Notes under the pieces: model-generated | The model's input: only the letters and a program-made list of their open reading frames with translations | What the model was told of the DNA's origin: nothing | Databases searched by the model: none | Translations under genes and position numbers: made by a program | Origin: Neorhizobium galegae | Lineage (GTDB): Bacteria > Pseudomonadota > Alphaproteobacteria > Rhizobiales > Rhizobiaceae | Length of the DNA: 64,000 bases | Direction of reading: 5' to 3' | Assembly: GCF_021391675.1 (NCBI RefSeq) | Contig: NZ_CP090096.1 | Coordinates: 186,001 to 250,000, forward strand | Part shown: positions 36,777 through 44,501 of the stretch, in pieces | Position numbering within the stretch: the first letter of the stretch is position 1 | Layout: each line of letters starts with the position of its first letter

Positions 36777-37061
36777 ATGCCACTGAAACTGAAATCCGGA
36801 TTCCTGATGTCGTCCGGCGACGAAGGCCGACTCGTGATGGATTCGGGCGTCGGCGATCAGATCGTCATCGTTGCCCGCGACGCGCTTGAGGCCGTTGCCG
36901 ATCCCCCTCGCGTGGACGAATTCAGATTACAGGAATACATCGACGTCTTCAGCCGGATCGCCAGTGCAAAGTTCGATGAAAGGCTGCTCGATTCCTGTGG
37001 GCACGTCCACGTGACGTCGGAGGACGTCCGAACCTGGCACGCGGCGTTCCCGCCAAGGTAA
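36777..37061 (+). CDS. DUF1488 family small protein
   Basis: 94-aa soluble protein with a DUF1488-like core (DQIVIVARDALEAV, FDERLLDSCGHVHVTSEDVR). The ATG at 36777 follows GAAGGAGG, while the longer frame from 36711 would begin inside the FNR-like box. The function of the family is unknown. Placement in an FNR/FixK-box island suggests a role in low oxygen; this is inference. Confidence 0.8.
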   Translation: MPLKLKSGFLMSSGDEGRLVMDSGVGDQIVIVARDALEAVADPPRVDEFRLQEYIDVFSRIASAKFDERLLDSCGHVHVTSEDVRTWHAAFPPR

Positions 37062-37321
37062 GCGGCGGCATGCATCCTGAAAAGATGGTGGCAAGGCTGC
37101 GTTGAATTCGCAGTTTTTCCGATCCGGCGACCGTGAGCACCCTTCGTTCAGTGACCGCGATACGAAGCAGCGTTTCGCGGCGTCGCTGAGTGCCAGGGCA
37201 TGGACGGTTTGATCAATATCGCAGCGGCGTCGTACCACACCCCGTTTTGAGGTGGTGAGGGGGGCAGGAAGCCGACGGCAGCAGGCGCGCCGCAATCCCG
37301 CCAACCAAGCAGACGCCGCAG

Positions 37322-37335
37322 TTGATTGAGATCAT
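37322..37335 (+). promoter_or_regulatory. FNR/FixK-like box upstream of second exporter operon
   Basis: TTGAT-TGAG-ATCAT differs from TTGAY-N4-RTCAA only at the last base. The centre is 77 bp from ATG 37406, a 36-base leader under class II spacing. The rest of the 344-bp gap between 37062 and 37405 contains no gene I can recognise. Confidence 0.5.
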
Positions 37336-37405
37336 TGCAGGTGCCGCGGCCAGGGCGCAGCAAAGATAGCATGAGTTGTCTCCATCCTTACCGCAGGGAA
37401 CGTCT

Positions 37406-38653
37406 ATGCTTGAAGTTCCAAAGCCGATCATGAAGGAGACCCCTTCAGTCGTCGAAAAGGCACAGGTCCAAGCCATCGGAAAGACGCTGCGCCTATCCGC
37501 CCGTGTCTACGCGTTCTCTATCCTGCTGGCCGTTGCCATGGGCGTAGGTTTCGGCGCATGGGCGATGTTCCTGCGCCCGATCGAAGTTCAAGTCGCAAGC
37601 ACCGAGCAAGACGTGCCCGTGCAGGTCTTCGGCCTCGGGACGGTCGAGGCGCGGGTGACATCGAGGATTGGCTTCAAGGTGTCTGGCGTGGTGGTCGATT
37701 TGCGCGCCGATGTCGGCGACCGCGTTTCCAAGGGCGCGGTTCTGGCCCGTCTTGATGACCGTGAGCAGAACGCACAGGTCGCTCGGGCAAACGCGGTGGT
37801 CCAACAGGCCGAAGCCAATCTTCAAAGAGCGACCGCAAGCGTCGAAAAGGCTCAGGTGAACCATGCGAATGCCAAGAGCATCAATGAGCGCCGGCAATCG
37901 CTGTTAAAGGGTAATACCACCTCGCTTGAAGCCGCGCAGACGGCAGAAGCGGCAGAGGACGCAGCCTTGGCCGATGTGAACCTGGCGGAAAGCGATCTCC
38001 TGGTGGCCAAGGCCAATATTGGCGACGCCAAAGCGCAACAGCAACTGCAATCAACCATATTGGACTTCTACACCCTCGCGGCGCCCTACGATGCCATGGT
38101 GACCACGCGCCTCAGGGAACTCGGCTCGGCGCTCGGCGCCGGTGAACCGGTGTTCACGCTGATCGACCCAAAGACCGTGTGGGCACTCGCCTACATCGAC
38201 GAGAGCAAGGCCGGCGAGATCACCGTCGGCGAACCGGCCGAGATCGTGCTGCGTTCTCAGCCTGGCAGGCGTATCGCCGGCCACGTCGCGCGCATCCAGC
38301 CGGAAAGCGACCGGGTCAACGAGGAGAGGCGGGTCGAGATCACGTTCGACTCGCCGCCCGCCGATTTGTATCTCGGTGAGCAGGCTGAGGCCCACATCAC
38401 GACCGTTCGGCTTCCGCAGGCCCTATTGGTCCCGGAGGCAGCCATCATCGGCCTCGGCAAAAATCAAGGGACCATATGGGCCGTCGAGGATGGCACCCTG
38501 GAGCAGCGCAACGTGACACTGGGGCACCGGCTGCTCGACGGACGTATTGAGATCACCAGCGGTGTCCCTGAGCACGCCCTCGTCCTCACGACATTGCGCA
38601 GTGGACTGCGCATCGGCCGTGCAGCGAAGGTCGCCGAAGGGACAAGTCGATGA
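37406..38653 (+). CDS. Membrane-fusion protein of a DevBCA/MacAB-like exporter
   Basis: 415-aa HlyD/RND-type adaptor. It has an N-terminal anchor (AFSILLAVAMGVGFGAW), lipoyl halves (GFKVSGVVVDLRADVGDRV and APYDAMVTTRLRELGS), a coiled hairpin at about 110-210, a beta-barrel and a membrane-proximal domain (PEAAIIGLGKNQGTIWAV). ATG 37406 has AGGGAA upstream and is preferred to 37376. It overlaps the next gene by 4 bp (ATGA). Confidence 0.87.
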   Translation: MLEVPKPIMKETPSVVEKAQVQAIGKTLRLSARVYAFSILLAVAMGVGFGAWAMFLRPIEVQVASTEQDVPVQVFGLGTVEARVTSRIGFKVSGVVVDLRADVGDRVSKGAVLARLDDREQNAQVARANAVVQQAEANLQRATASVEKAQVNHANAKSINERRQSLLKGNTTSLEAAQTAEAAEDAALADVNLAESDLLVAKANIGDAKAQQQLQSTILDFYTLAAPYDAMVTTRLRELGSALGAGEPVFTLIDPKTVWALAYIDESKAGEITVGEPAEIVLRSQPGRRIAGHVARIQPESDRVNEERRVEITFDSPPADLYLGEQAEAHITTVRLPQALLVPEAAIIGLGKNQGTIWAVEDGTLEQRNVTLGHRLLDGRIEITSGVPEHALVLTTLRSGLRIGRAAKVAEGTSR

Positions 38654-39795
38654 ATCTGGCCTATCGGGACATCAAGCACAATCTCCTGCGTTTTTTGCTG
38701 ACCAACTTCGGCTTGAGCTTGCTCCTCGGCATCGTAATCATGATGACCGGCGTCTATGGCGGCCTGATCGATGACGCATTGCGTCAGGCCCGCGCGGCCA
38801 ATGCAGATCTCTGGGTGGTTGAGGCCGGGACCAATGGGCCGTTCGCCGAATCGTCGCGTATTCCGGGCGACACCAGAGAACTGGTTAGCCGGCTCTATGG
38901 CGTCCAGCGCGCCGGGTCTGTCACCTACCAGTCGGTCCAGACGGAGTTGAACGGCGTCCCACACCGCCTCTTTCTCATTGGCTTTGAGCCGGGCAGACCC
39001 GGCGGGCCACGTCAACTCTCGGCCGGCCGCGACATCTTGCGCGGCCACTATGAAATGATCGTCGATGCTTCCGCCGGTCTGGCGCTGGGCCAGGAGGTCC
39101 TGCTGGGAACGCGCGATCACAAATTTTCCGTTGTCGGCCTGATGCGGAACGAACTCACATCATCCGGCGATCCAGTCGCCTATATCACCTTGCGCGACGC
39201 GCAAGCGCTCCAGTTCGAACTGGCGCCCCCGGCTTCGCGGCGCGAGCAGGCGCGCAGCGGATCCACGGAAACCAACGACCAGATCAATGCCGTCATCGCC
39301 AAGGTGTCACCCCATATCCCGGTCACCGAGACAGCAGCGGCACTCTCGCGGTGGAAACACCTGACGGCCCTCACGCAGGCTCAGCAGGAAACCCTTCTGA
39401 GCAAGTTCGTGATCGAAAAGGCGCGCAAGCAGCAGCTTCTGATCATGGTTCTGCTGGTCATCGTATCGGCCGTCATCATCGCGCTGATTATCTACACGAT
39501 GACTATGGACAAGGTGCGGTCAATCGCCACGCTCAAATTTGTCGGAGCGCCGGATCGCACCATCATCGGCCTCATCGTTCAGCAATCCCTGTCATTGGGG
39601 ATTACCGCCTACGTCGCAGGGCTCGCGCTTGTCTTTACCTTCAGGCCCTTTTTCCCGCGGCGGCTCGTGTTCGACCCAGAGAGCGTTATGGCCGTATTCG
39701 CTATCACGATCGTGGTCTGCCTTGCCGCAAGCACCCTGGGCATTCGGCTCGCGCTGAAAGTGGACCCCGCCGAAGCACTCTCCGCTGCAGGGTAG
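38650..39795 (+). CDS. FtsX/MacB-type ABC transporter permease (DevC-like)
   Basis: 381-aa permease. An N-terminal helix (FLLTNFGLSLLLGIVIMM) is followed by a periplasmic MacB-like domain of about 230 residues and three C-terminal helices with an FtsX-type cytoplasmic loop (MDKVRSIATLKFVGAPDRTII). It is the transmembrane partner of the adaptor and the following ATPase. Confidence 0.87.
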   Translation: MNLAYRDIKHNLLRFLLTNFGLSLLLGIVIMMTGVYGGLIDDALRQARAANADLWVVEAGTNGPFAESSRIPGDTRELVSRLYGVQRAGSVTYQSVQTELNGVPHRLFLIGFEPGRPGGPRQLSAGRDILRGHYEMIVDASAGLALGQEVLLGTRDHKFSVVGLMRNELTSSGDPVAYITLRDAQALQFELAPPASRREQARSGSTETNDQINAVIAKVSPHIPVTETAAALSRWKHLTALTQAQQETLLSKFVIEKARKQQLLIMVLLVIVSAVIIALIIYTMTMDKVRSIATLKFVGAPDRTIIGLIVQQSLSLGITAYVAGLALVFTFRPFFPRRLVFDPESVMAVFAITIVVCLAASTLGIRLALKVDPAEALSAAG

Positions 39796-39799
39796 GATC

Positions 39800-40531
39800 A
39801 TGATCGAGACAGGCACACAAGCGGTTGTATGTGTCGAACACCTCTCGAAACATTTCGGTTCGGGAAGTGCGCGGGTCGACGCGCTTGTTGATATCAACAT
39901 GGAAGTCTTTCCCGGCCAGGTCGTCGGTCTTATGGGGCCGAGCGGTTCGGGCAAGACCACGCTGCTCAACTGCATGGCCTGCATTCTGGAGCCAAGCGGC
40001 GGCCGGCTCACGCTCGACGGCGAAGCCGTCTATGATGACCATTGGCTCAAGGCGGACCTACGCCGGTTGCGGCTCGACAAGGTCGGCTTCATTTTCCAGT
40101 ATCCCAACCTGCTGCCGTTCCTCAACGCCACCGACAATGTCGCCGTGGTGCTCCACCTTGCAGGATTGGGCGCCTCTGCAGCGCATCAGCATGCTATCGA
40201 ACTGCTCGATTATCTTGAGGTCGGCCACCGCAAGCACGCAATGCCCGCGCAACTGTCCGGCGGCGAAGCCCAACGGGTGGCCATTGCTCGCGCGCTCGCC
40301 AATCGGCCGCGCATCATCCTCGCCGACGAACCGACCGCGCCGCTCGATTCCGCCCGCGCCCGTATCGTGATGGATCTGTTACGGCGGATCGCAATCGACC
40401 AGAGCGCGGCTATTATCGTCGTCACACACGACGAGATGATCCTCGACCGCTTCGACCATATTTACCGGCTGCGCGACGGTCGGCTGGAAAGCGACGATCT
40501 TTCGCGCGCTTCGGTGGGAGTTGACTACTGA
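39800..40531 (+). CDS. LolD/MacB/DevA-type ABC transporter ATP-binding protein
   Basis: 243-aa ATPase. Walker A is GPSGSGKTTLLN, signature QLSGGEAQRVAIARALA, Walker B IILADEPTAPLDS (Pro-Leu where Gly/Ala-Leu is usual) and the switch is VVTHDEMIL. It is the last gene of the adaptor-permease-ATPase operon. DevBCA-type systems export lipids or glycolipids, MacB-type systems export drugs or peptides; the substrate cannot be read here. Confidence 0.9.
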   Translation: MIETGTQAVVCVEHLSKHFGSGSARVDALVDINMEVFPGQVVGLMGPSGSGKTTLLNCMACILEPSGGRLTLDGEAVYDDHWLKADLRRLRLDKVGFIFQYPNLLPFLNATDNVAVVLHLAGLGASAAHQHAIELLDYLEVGHRKHAMPAQLSGGEAQRVAIARALANRPRIILADEPTAPLDSARARIVMDLLRRIAIDQSAAIIVVTHDEMILDRFDHIYRLRDGRLESDDLSRASVGVDY

Positions 40532-40543
40532 TGTTCGTTTTGT

Positions 40544-40583
40544 CGCTGCCGTGATCCGGCGAACTCGCCGGATCACGGCAGCG
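40544..40583. terminator. 18-bp perfect hairpin after the exporter operon
   Basis: The stem CGCTGCCGTGATCCGGCG with its exact complement around an AACT loop starts 12 bases after the exporter stop. No U-tract follows, but the stability is extreme. It probably ends or stabilises the operon's transcript. A palindromic repeat element is an alternative. Confidence 0.6.
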
Positions 40584-40764
40584 GCTAAACGTATAAAATT
40601 CAAGCCATGCGATAGGCAACGTTCCCCGGACATCCTTGTGCGACGCCAGTGCTGGTTCGATCAGCAACTCTCCTCCATCTGCCAGCGCAGGCGTCGGTTG
40701 ATTGCGTCTCCTCTGCGCGGGAACCAAAGGGCGGGCACAAAAATTCCTTGGCTGACCTTGAAAG

Positions 40765-40794
40765 ATATATAATATAATATAATATAATATATAT
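40765..40794. promoter_or_regulatory. AT-rich repeat, candidate BigR operator/promoter
   Basis: Thirty bases of pure A/T with four AATAT units (40771-40790), flanked by ATATAT on both sides, lie about 50 bp in front of the bigR start codon. BigR of Xylella and Agrobacterium is known to bind an AT-rich palindromic promoter element, so this is the obvious autoregulatory site. Confidence 0.65.
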
Positions 40795-40841
40795 CGACTA
40801 GCGCTATCTCAGTTTCCGCTCGATGCATTGCAGGGAGCCGC

Positions 40842-41189
40842 ATGGGAATGACGACCGATCTGAAGGCGATGATGAAGGCGGGGCTTTCTCCTGCCGAGAT
40901 GGCCAGCCGGGCCGGAGAGGTAGCGAACCTCCTGAAGACGTTGTCCCATCCGGCGCGCCTGATGATCGTCTGCACGCTCGTGGAAGGCGAGTATTCGGTC
41001 GGCGAGCTTGAAGAGAAGGTCGACGTCCACCAGCCGCATCTGTCGCAGCACCTGACGGTGCTGCGTGGCTCCGGCATCGTCGAAACCCGGCGGGAGGGGA
41101 AACAGATCTTCTATAGCCTGACGGGGGAGAAGGCCGTCCTACTGGTTGCCGCCCTCTATGACATCTTCTGCGTGAAGGAAGACAAATGA
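40842..41189 (+). CDS. bigR: BigR-type ArsR-family sulfide/persulfide-sensing repressor
   Basis: 115-aa ArsR-type winged helix protein. The recognition region is VHQPHLSQHLTVLRGSGIVETRREGK. Cys44 (MIVCTL) and Cys110 (DIFCVK) match the pair of redox cysteines described for BigR (Cys42/Cys108 in Xylella), shifted by two residues. BigR forms a disulfide or persulfide in response to sulfide and then releases DNA. GGGAG lies just before ATG 40842. It overlaps the next gene by 4 bp, so the regulator and transporters form one operon. Confidence 0.88.
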   Translation: MGMTTDLKAMMKAGLSPAEMASRAGEVANLLKTLSHPARLMIVCTLVEGEYSVGELEEKVDVHQPHLSQHLTVLRGSGIVETRREGKQIFYSLTGEKAVLLVAALYDIFCVKEDK

Positions 41190-41596
41190 ACTTATATCTC
41201 CCCTCATTGGCCGGGGGCATGCTGATCGGCGCATCGGCCGTCATGCTCCTGCTCCTCAACGGCCGGATTGCCGGGATCAGCGGGATCGTCGGGCGTCTCG
41301 CCCAAGGTGTCGGATTGACCACCAATCTTGCGTTCGTGCTCGGGCTGTTGCTCGGGCCGCTCACCTACCTGTTCGTGTTCGGTGGCTGGCCTGCCGTGCA
41401 GATCACCGCCGGCTGGCCGCTGATCATCGTCGCGGGGCTGCTCGTCGGCTTCGGCTCGCGTATGGGATCGGGTTGCACAAGCGGACACGGCGTGGTCGGG
41501 CTTGCCCGCCTGTCGCCGCGCTCCATGGTAGCGGTCGCCACGTTCCTGACGGCCGGCGTGGTTGCCGTCACGGTTCTTCGAGGTCTGGGACTATGA
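41186..41596 (+). CDS. YeeE/YedE-family membrane protein, first half
   Basis: 136-aa, four-helix protein with the YeeE/YedE signature GSGCTSGHGV (Cys about residue 97), which in E. coli YeeE (TsuA) helps pass thiosulfate. It starts with an ATGA overlap from bigR and overlaps the next gene by 4 bp. In BigR operons such proteins are thought to move sulfite or other sulfur species across the inner membrane. Confidence 0.87.
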   Translation: MNLYLPSLAGGMLIGASAVMLLLLNGRIAGISGIVGRLAQGVGLTTNLAFVLGLLLGPLTYLFVFGGWPAVQITAGWPLIIVAGLLVGFGSRMGSGCTSGHGVVGLARLSPRSMVAVATFLTAGVVAVTVLRGLGL

Positions 41597-42024
41597 ATAG
41601 GCACATCTACCAATTCGGAGCGGCTCTCGCCTCGGGCATCGTCTTCGGTTTCGGCCTGTCCCTGTCCGGCATGCTGAACCCGGCCCGCGTCCAGGGCTTC
41701 CTCGACGTGTTCGGCGCGTGGGATCCGAGCCTTGCCTTCGTTCTCGGTGGCGCCGTCGTCGTCGCCTCCATCGGCGTGCAGGTGATGAAGCGGATGCGCC
41801 ATCCGGCCTTCGACGACAGCTTCCATGTGCCGACGAACCGTCGGATCGACGCGCCGCTGGTGATCGGCTCGGCCTTGTTCGGCCTCGGCTGGGGTATCGG
41901 TGGCTTCTGTCCCGGCCCGGCGGTCGCGTCCCTGTCGGTTGGAATCCCGCAGACAGCACTGTTCGTCATCGCCATGCTAGTAGGCATGACCTTGTACGAC
42001 AGAGTATGGAGCAGGCGGACGTGA
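41593..42024 (+). CDS. YeeE/YedE-family membrane protein, second half
   Basis: 143-aa partner with the pattern GFGLSLSGMLNPARVQGFLD and the Cys motif GGFCPGPAV (about residue 108). The ATG at 41593 overlaps the preceding stop (ATGA); the longer frame from 41473 lies inside the first half. The two short proteins together correspond to one full-length YeeE-type carrier. Confidence 0.87.
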   Translation: MNRHIYQFGAALASGIVFGFGLSLSGMLNPARVQGFLDVFGAWDPSLAFVLGGAVVVASIGVQVMKRMRHPAFDDSFHVPTNRRIDAPLVIGSALFGLGWGIGGFCPGPAVASLSVGIPQTALFVIAMLVGMTLYDRVWSRRT

Positions 42025-42592
42025 GCACCTCCATCTTGGCGGCAGTCGGCTCCGGCGGAATCGTCGGCTTCATGCTCGGTATGCTCGGCGGCGGCGGGTC
42101 CATCCTGGCGACCACCTGATCTTTCTGTTCGGCTTCCTCATGATCGTCGTCGGCATCCTGATGCTGAAGCCCAGGAAGGCTATGGCGGTGGAGGGCCGCC
42201 CCGTCGACCTCAGGAGTGTCTCTCAACAGCAGCCGTGGCGCTCGCCGGGCGCTGCCTCCGGCTTCTTCGGCATCGGTGGGGGCTTCCTGATCGTTCCGGG
42301 CCTGATGCTGGCGACGGGCATGCCGATGATCAACGCGATCGGCACCTCGCTCCTCTCCGTCGGTGCGTTCGGGCTGGCGACGGCCCTCAACTATGCCAGT
42401 TCAGGCCTGGTGGATTGGAGGCTCGCCACCGAGTTCATCGGCGGCGGCATCGTCGGAGGCGTGCTCGGCATGCTCTTCGCCACACGGCTCAGTGCCTACA
42501 AGACCGCCCTCAACCGCCTGTTCGCCGCCCTCGTACTCGTGGTCGCCGCTTACATTTTGTATCGGAACTGGGGACCTCTGGTGTCAAGGTGA
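42021..42592 (+). pseudogene. TauE/SafE-family permease with internal deletion
   Basis: GTG 42021 overlaps the previous stop (GTGA) and encodes the typical N-terminus (GIVGFMLGMLGGGGSILATT), then hits TGA at 42117-42119. Sequence typical of the middle of the protein resumes at once in another frame (FLFGFLMIVVGILMLKP) and continues to the normal C-terminus at 42592. The helices that normally lie between these tracts, roughly 60 residues, are absent. TauE/SafE proteins are thought to export sulfite/sulfoacetate-type anions; this copy should be non-functional. The 151-codon part from ATG 42140 could still be translated. Confidence 0.75.
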
Positions 42593-42606
42593 GCGCGCGG
42601 AGGCGA

Positions 42607-43677
42607 TCATTTGATACGCTGCTCAGTCCCGGCGTCGAACAGATGGACATAGTCTCCGGAAAACGTCAGCCGAATAGTTTCGCCCGCCACCACCACACTC
42701 CTGCCGTTCAAGGCAATGACAATCTCAGGCGTGGTGGCAGTTGTGATGAACGTCACCGCGCCGGTCGTTTCAACTGCCCCGACGTCCACCTTGAAGCCGG
42801 CGGCGTCAGCCGCGGCTAAAGTAAGGTGCTCCGGGCGGATGCCGACGATCAAGGCGCGCTCCGCAGGCAGCGGACAATCGAATGGAATGGTTTGCGGCTC
42901 GGCAAGATCAAGAACAAGGGCTCTACCGTCAGGCGTCGATCGCGCCGGAATGAAATTCATCGCCGGCGAGCCGATGAAGCCGGCGACGAAGCGATTGCTC
43001 GGCCGGTCGTATAGATCGAGCGGCCTGCCCTGCTGCTCGATGACGCCATTGCGCATCACGACGACATGATCGGCCATCGTCATGGCCTCGACCTGGTCAT
43101 GGGTCACATAGACCGAGGTTGCGCCGAGGCGATCATGCAGTGCCCTGATCTCCTTGCGCATGTGGACACGCAGTGCTGCGTCGAGGTTCGACAGCGGTTC
43201 GTCAAAAAGGAAGGCCTGGGGGTTGCGGATGATGGCACGGCTCATCGCGACGCGTTGACGCTGTCCCCCCGACAGTTCCCGTGGATATCGGTGCAGCAGG
43301 TTCGACAATCCGGTAATGGCCGCGACATCTTCGGCCGCTCTTTTCCTCTCCGCCTTTCCGACCCCGTTGATCTTCAGGCTGTAGGTCAGGTTCTGTTCGA
43401 CGGTCATATGCGGGTAAAGCGCATAGGACTGGAACACCATGGCCAGATCCCGCTTTCGGGGCGGCACCCCGTTCATGCGTTTTCCGGCGATGATAAGGTC
43501 GCCGCTCGATATGGTCTCGAGCCCCGCCAGCGAGCGCAGCAGCGTGGACTTGCCGCAGCCGGACGGGCCGACCAGTGCGACGAACGAACCCTTCCGAATG
43601 GAAAGATCGATATCCTTCAGCGCGTGATAGGCACCGTAATATTTGTTGACGGCCGAGAGTTCGATTTGGTGGGTCAT
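42607..43677 (-). CDS. CUT1 sugar ABC transporter ATP-binding protein (MsmX/UgpC/MalK-like)
   Basis: 356-aa ATPase with Walker A GPSGCGKST, signature ELSGGQRQRVAMSRAII, Walker B FLFDEPLSNLD and the switch YVTHDQVEA, followed by the C-terminal OB/TOBE domain (IGIRPEHLT-like VGIRPEHLTLA). ATG 43677 overlaps the preceding permease stop (ATGA). The open frame further right to 44346 is a shadow of the permease gene. It is the last gene of the six-gene leftward operon. Confidence 0.93.
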   Translation of the reverse strand: MTHQIELSAVNKYYGAYHALKDIDLSIRKGSFVALVGPSGCGKSTLLRSLAGLETISSGDLIIAGKRMNGVPPRKRDLAMVFQSYALYPHMTVEQNLTYSLKINGVGKAERKRAAEDVAAITGLSNLLHRYPRELSGGQRQRVAMSRAIIRNPQAFLFDEPLSNLDAALRVHMRKEIRALHDRLGATSVYVTHDQVEAMTMADHVVVMRNGVIEQQGRPLDLYDRPSNRFVAGFIGSPAMNFIPARSTPDGRALVLDLAEPQTIPFDCPLPAERALIVGIRPEHLTLAAADAAGFKVDVGAVETTGAVTFITTATTPEIVIALNGRSVVVAGETIRLTFSGDYVHLFDAGTEQRIK

Positions 43678-44501
43678 TTCAAGGCTCCCGATGTGAGTCC
43701 GGACACGATGCGGCGCTGCAAGAGAACGAAGATGGCGAGGATGGGCGTCACATACATGGTGGCGTAGGCCATGATGTTGTTCCACTCGCTGGTGTTCGGC
43801 CCCATGAAGGAATTGAGCCCGACGCTGGCGGGCTGGAGCTGGATGTCCTGGATCATCGATTTGGAATAGACGAATTCGCCGAAGGCCTGCATGAAGATGA
43901 GGATGGCGCTGACCAGAATGCCGTTGCGCGCCAGTGGCAGAACGATGTTGAAGAAGGCACCGATGCGGGAATTGCCATCCACCAGCGCCGCCTCTTCCAG
44001 TTCCATCGGCACGGCCATGAAGGTTGCGCGCACAAGCACGACAAAGAAGGGCATGCTTTTGGCGGTAATGGCGAGGGTAACGGCAAAGCGCGGATATTCG
44101 AGCAGCCCCAGTTGAGAAAAGCCCACGAAGATCGGCGTTATCATCAGCGAGGCGGGCAGAACCTGAAACATCAGGATCAGGAAAAGCCCGATATCCACCC
44201 AGATGTTGCGGTAGCGCGCCAGCACATAGGCACAGCCGGTGCCCAGGATTGCGATCAGGGCTACCGCACCGAAGGCGATGACCGTGGAGTTCCAAAGGTA
44301 GCGGCCCATGTTCCGGCTTTCCCAGACATAGGCGAAGGTGCTCCATTGGGCAGACGAGGGCCAGAAGCTGGGCGGCGTGGCAAACATTTCCGAGCCGCTT
44401 TTCAGCGCTGTCACATACATCCAGTAGAGCGGGAAGAGATAGATCGCCGCCATCACGATGGACAGGGCGAGCAGCAGCCGGTTGCGTGCATTGTCACTCA
44501 T
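43674..44501 (-). CDS. CUT1 sugar ABC transporter permease (MalG-like)
   Basis: 275-aa permease with six helices. The N-terminal LFPLYWMYVTALKS tract and the EAA loop EEAALVDGNSRIGAFFNIVLP are typical of MalG-type subunits. It overlaps both neighbours by 4 bp, so translation of the two permeases and the ATPase is coupled. Confidence 0.92.
   Translation of the reverse strand: MSDNARNRLLLALSIVMAAIYLFPLYWMYVTALKSGSEMFATPPSFWPSSAQWSTFAYVWESRNMGRYLWNSTVIAFGAVALIAILGTGCAYVLARYRNIWVDIGLFLILMFQVLPASLMITPIFVGFSQLGLLEYPRFAVTLAITAKSMPFFVVLVRATFMAVPMELEEAALVDGNSRIGAFFNIVLPLARNGILVSAILIFMQAFGEFVYSKSMIQDIQLQPASVGLNSFMGPNTSEWNNIMAYATMYVTPILAIFVLLQRRIVSGLTSGALK

Noticed and set aside
40765-40794. AATAT repeats considered as a CRISPR-like or iteron array
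   Set aside because: The units are 5 bp with no spacers and no replication or cas gene nearby. Position and neighbour fit a BigR operator better.
41186-42024. Two short YeeE/YedE genes considered as one gene split by a frameshift
   Set aside because: Each has its own start overlapping the previous stop (ATGA) and its own Cys motif. The two-gene arrangement is normal for this family in BigR operons.
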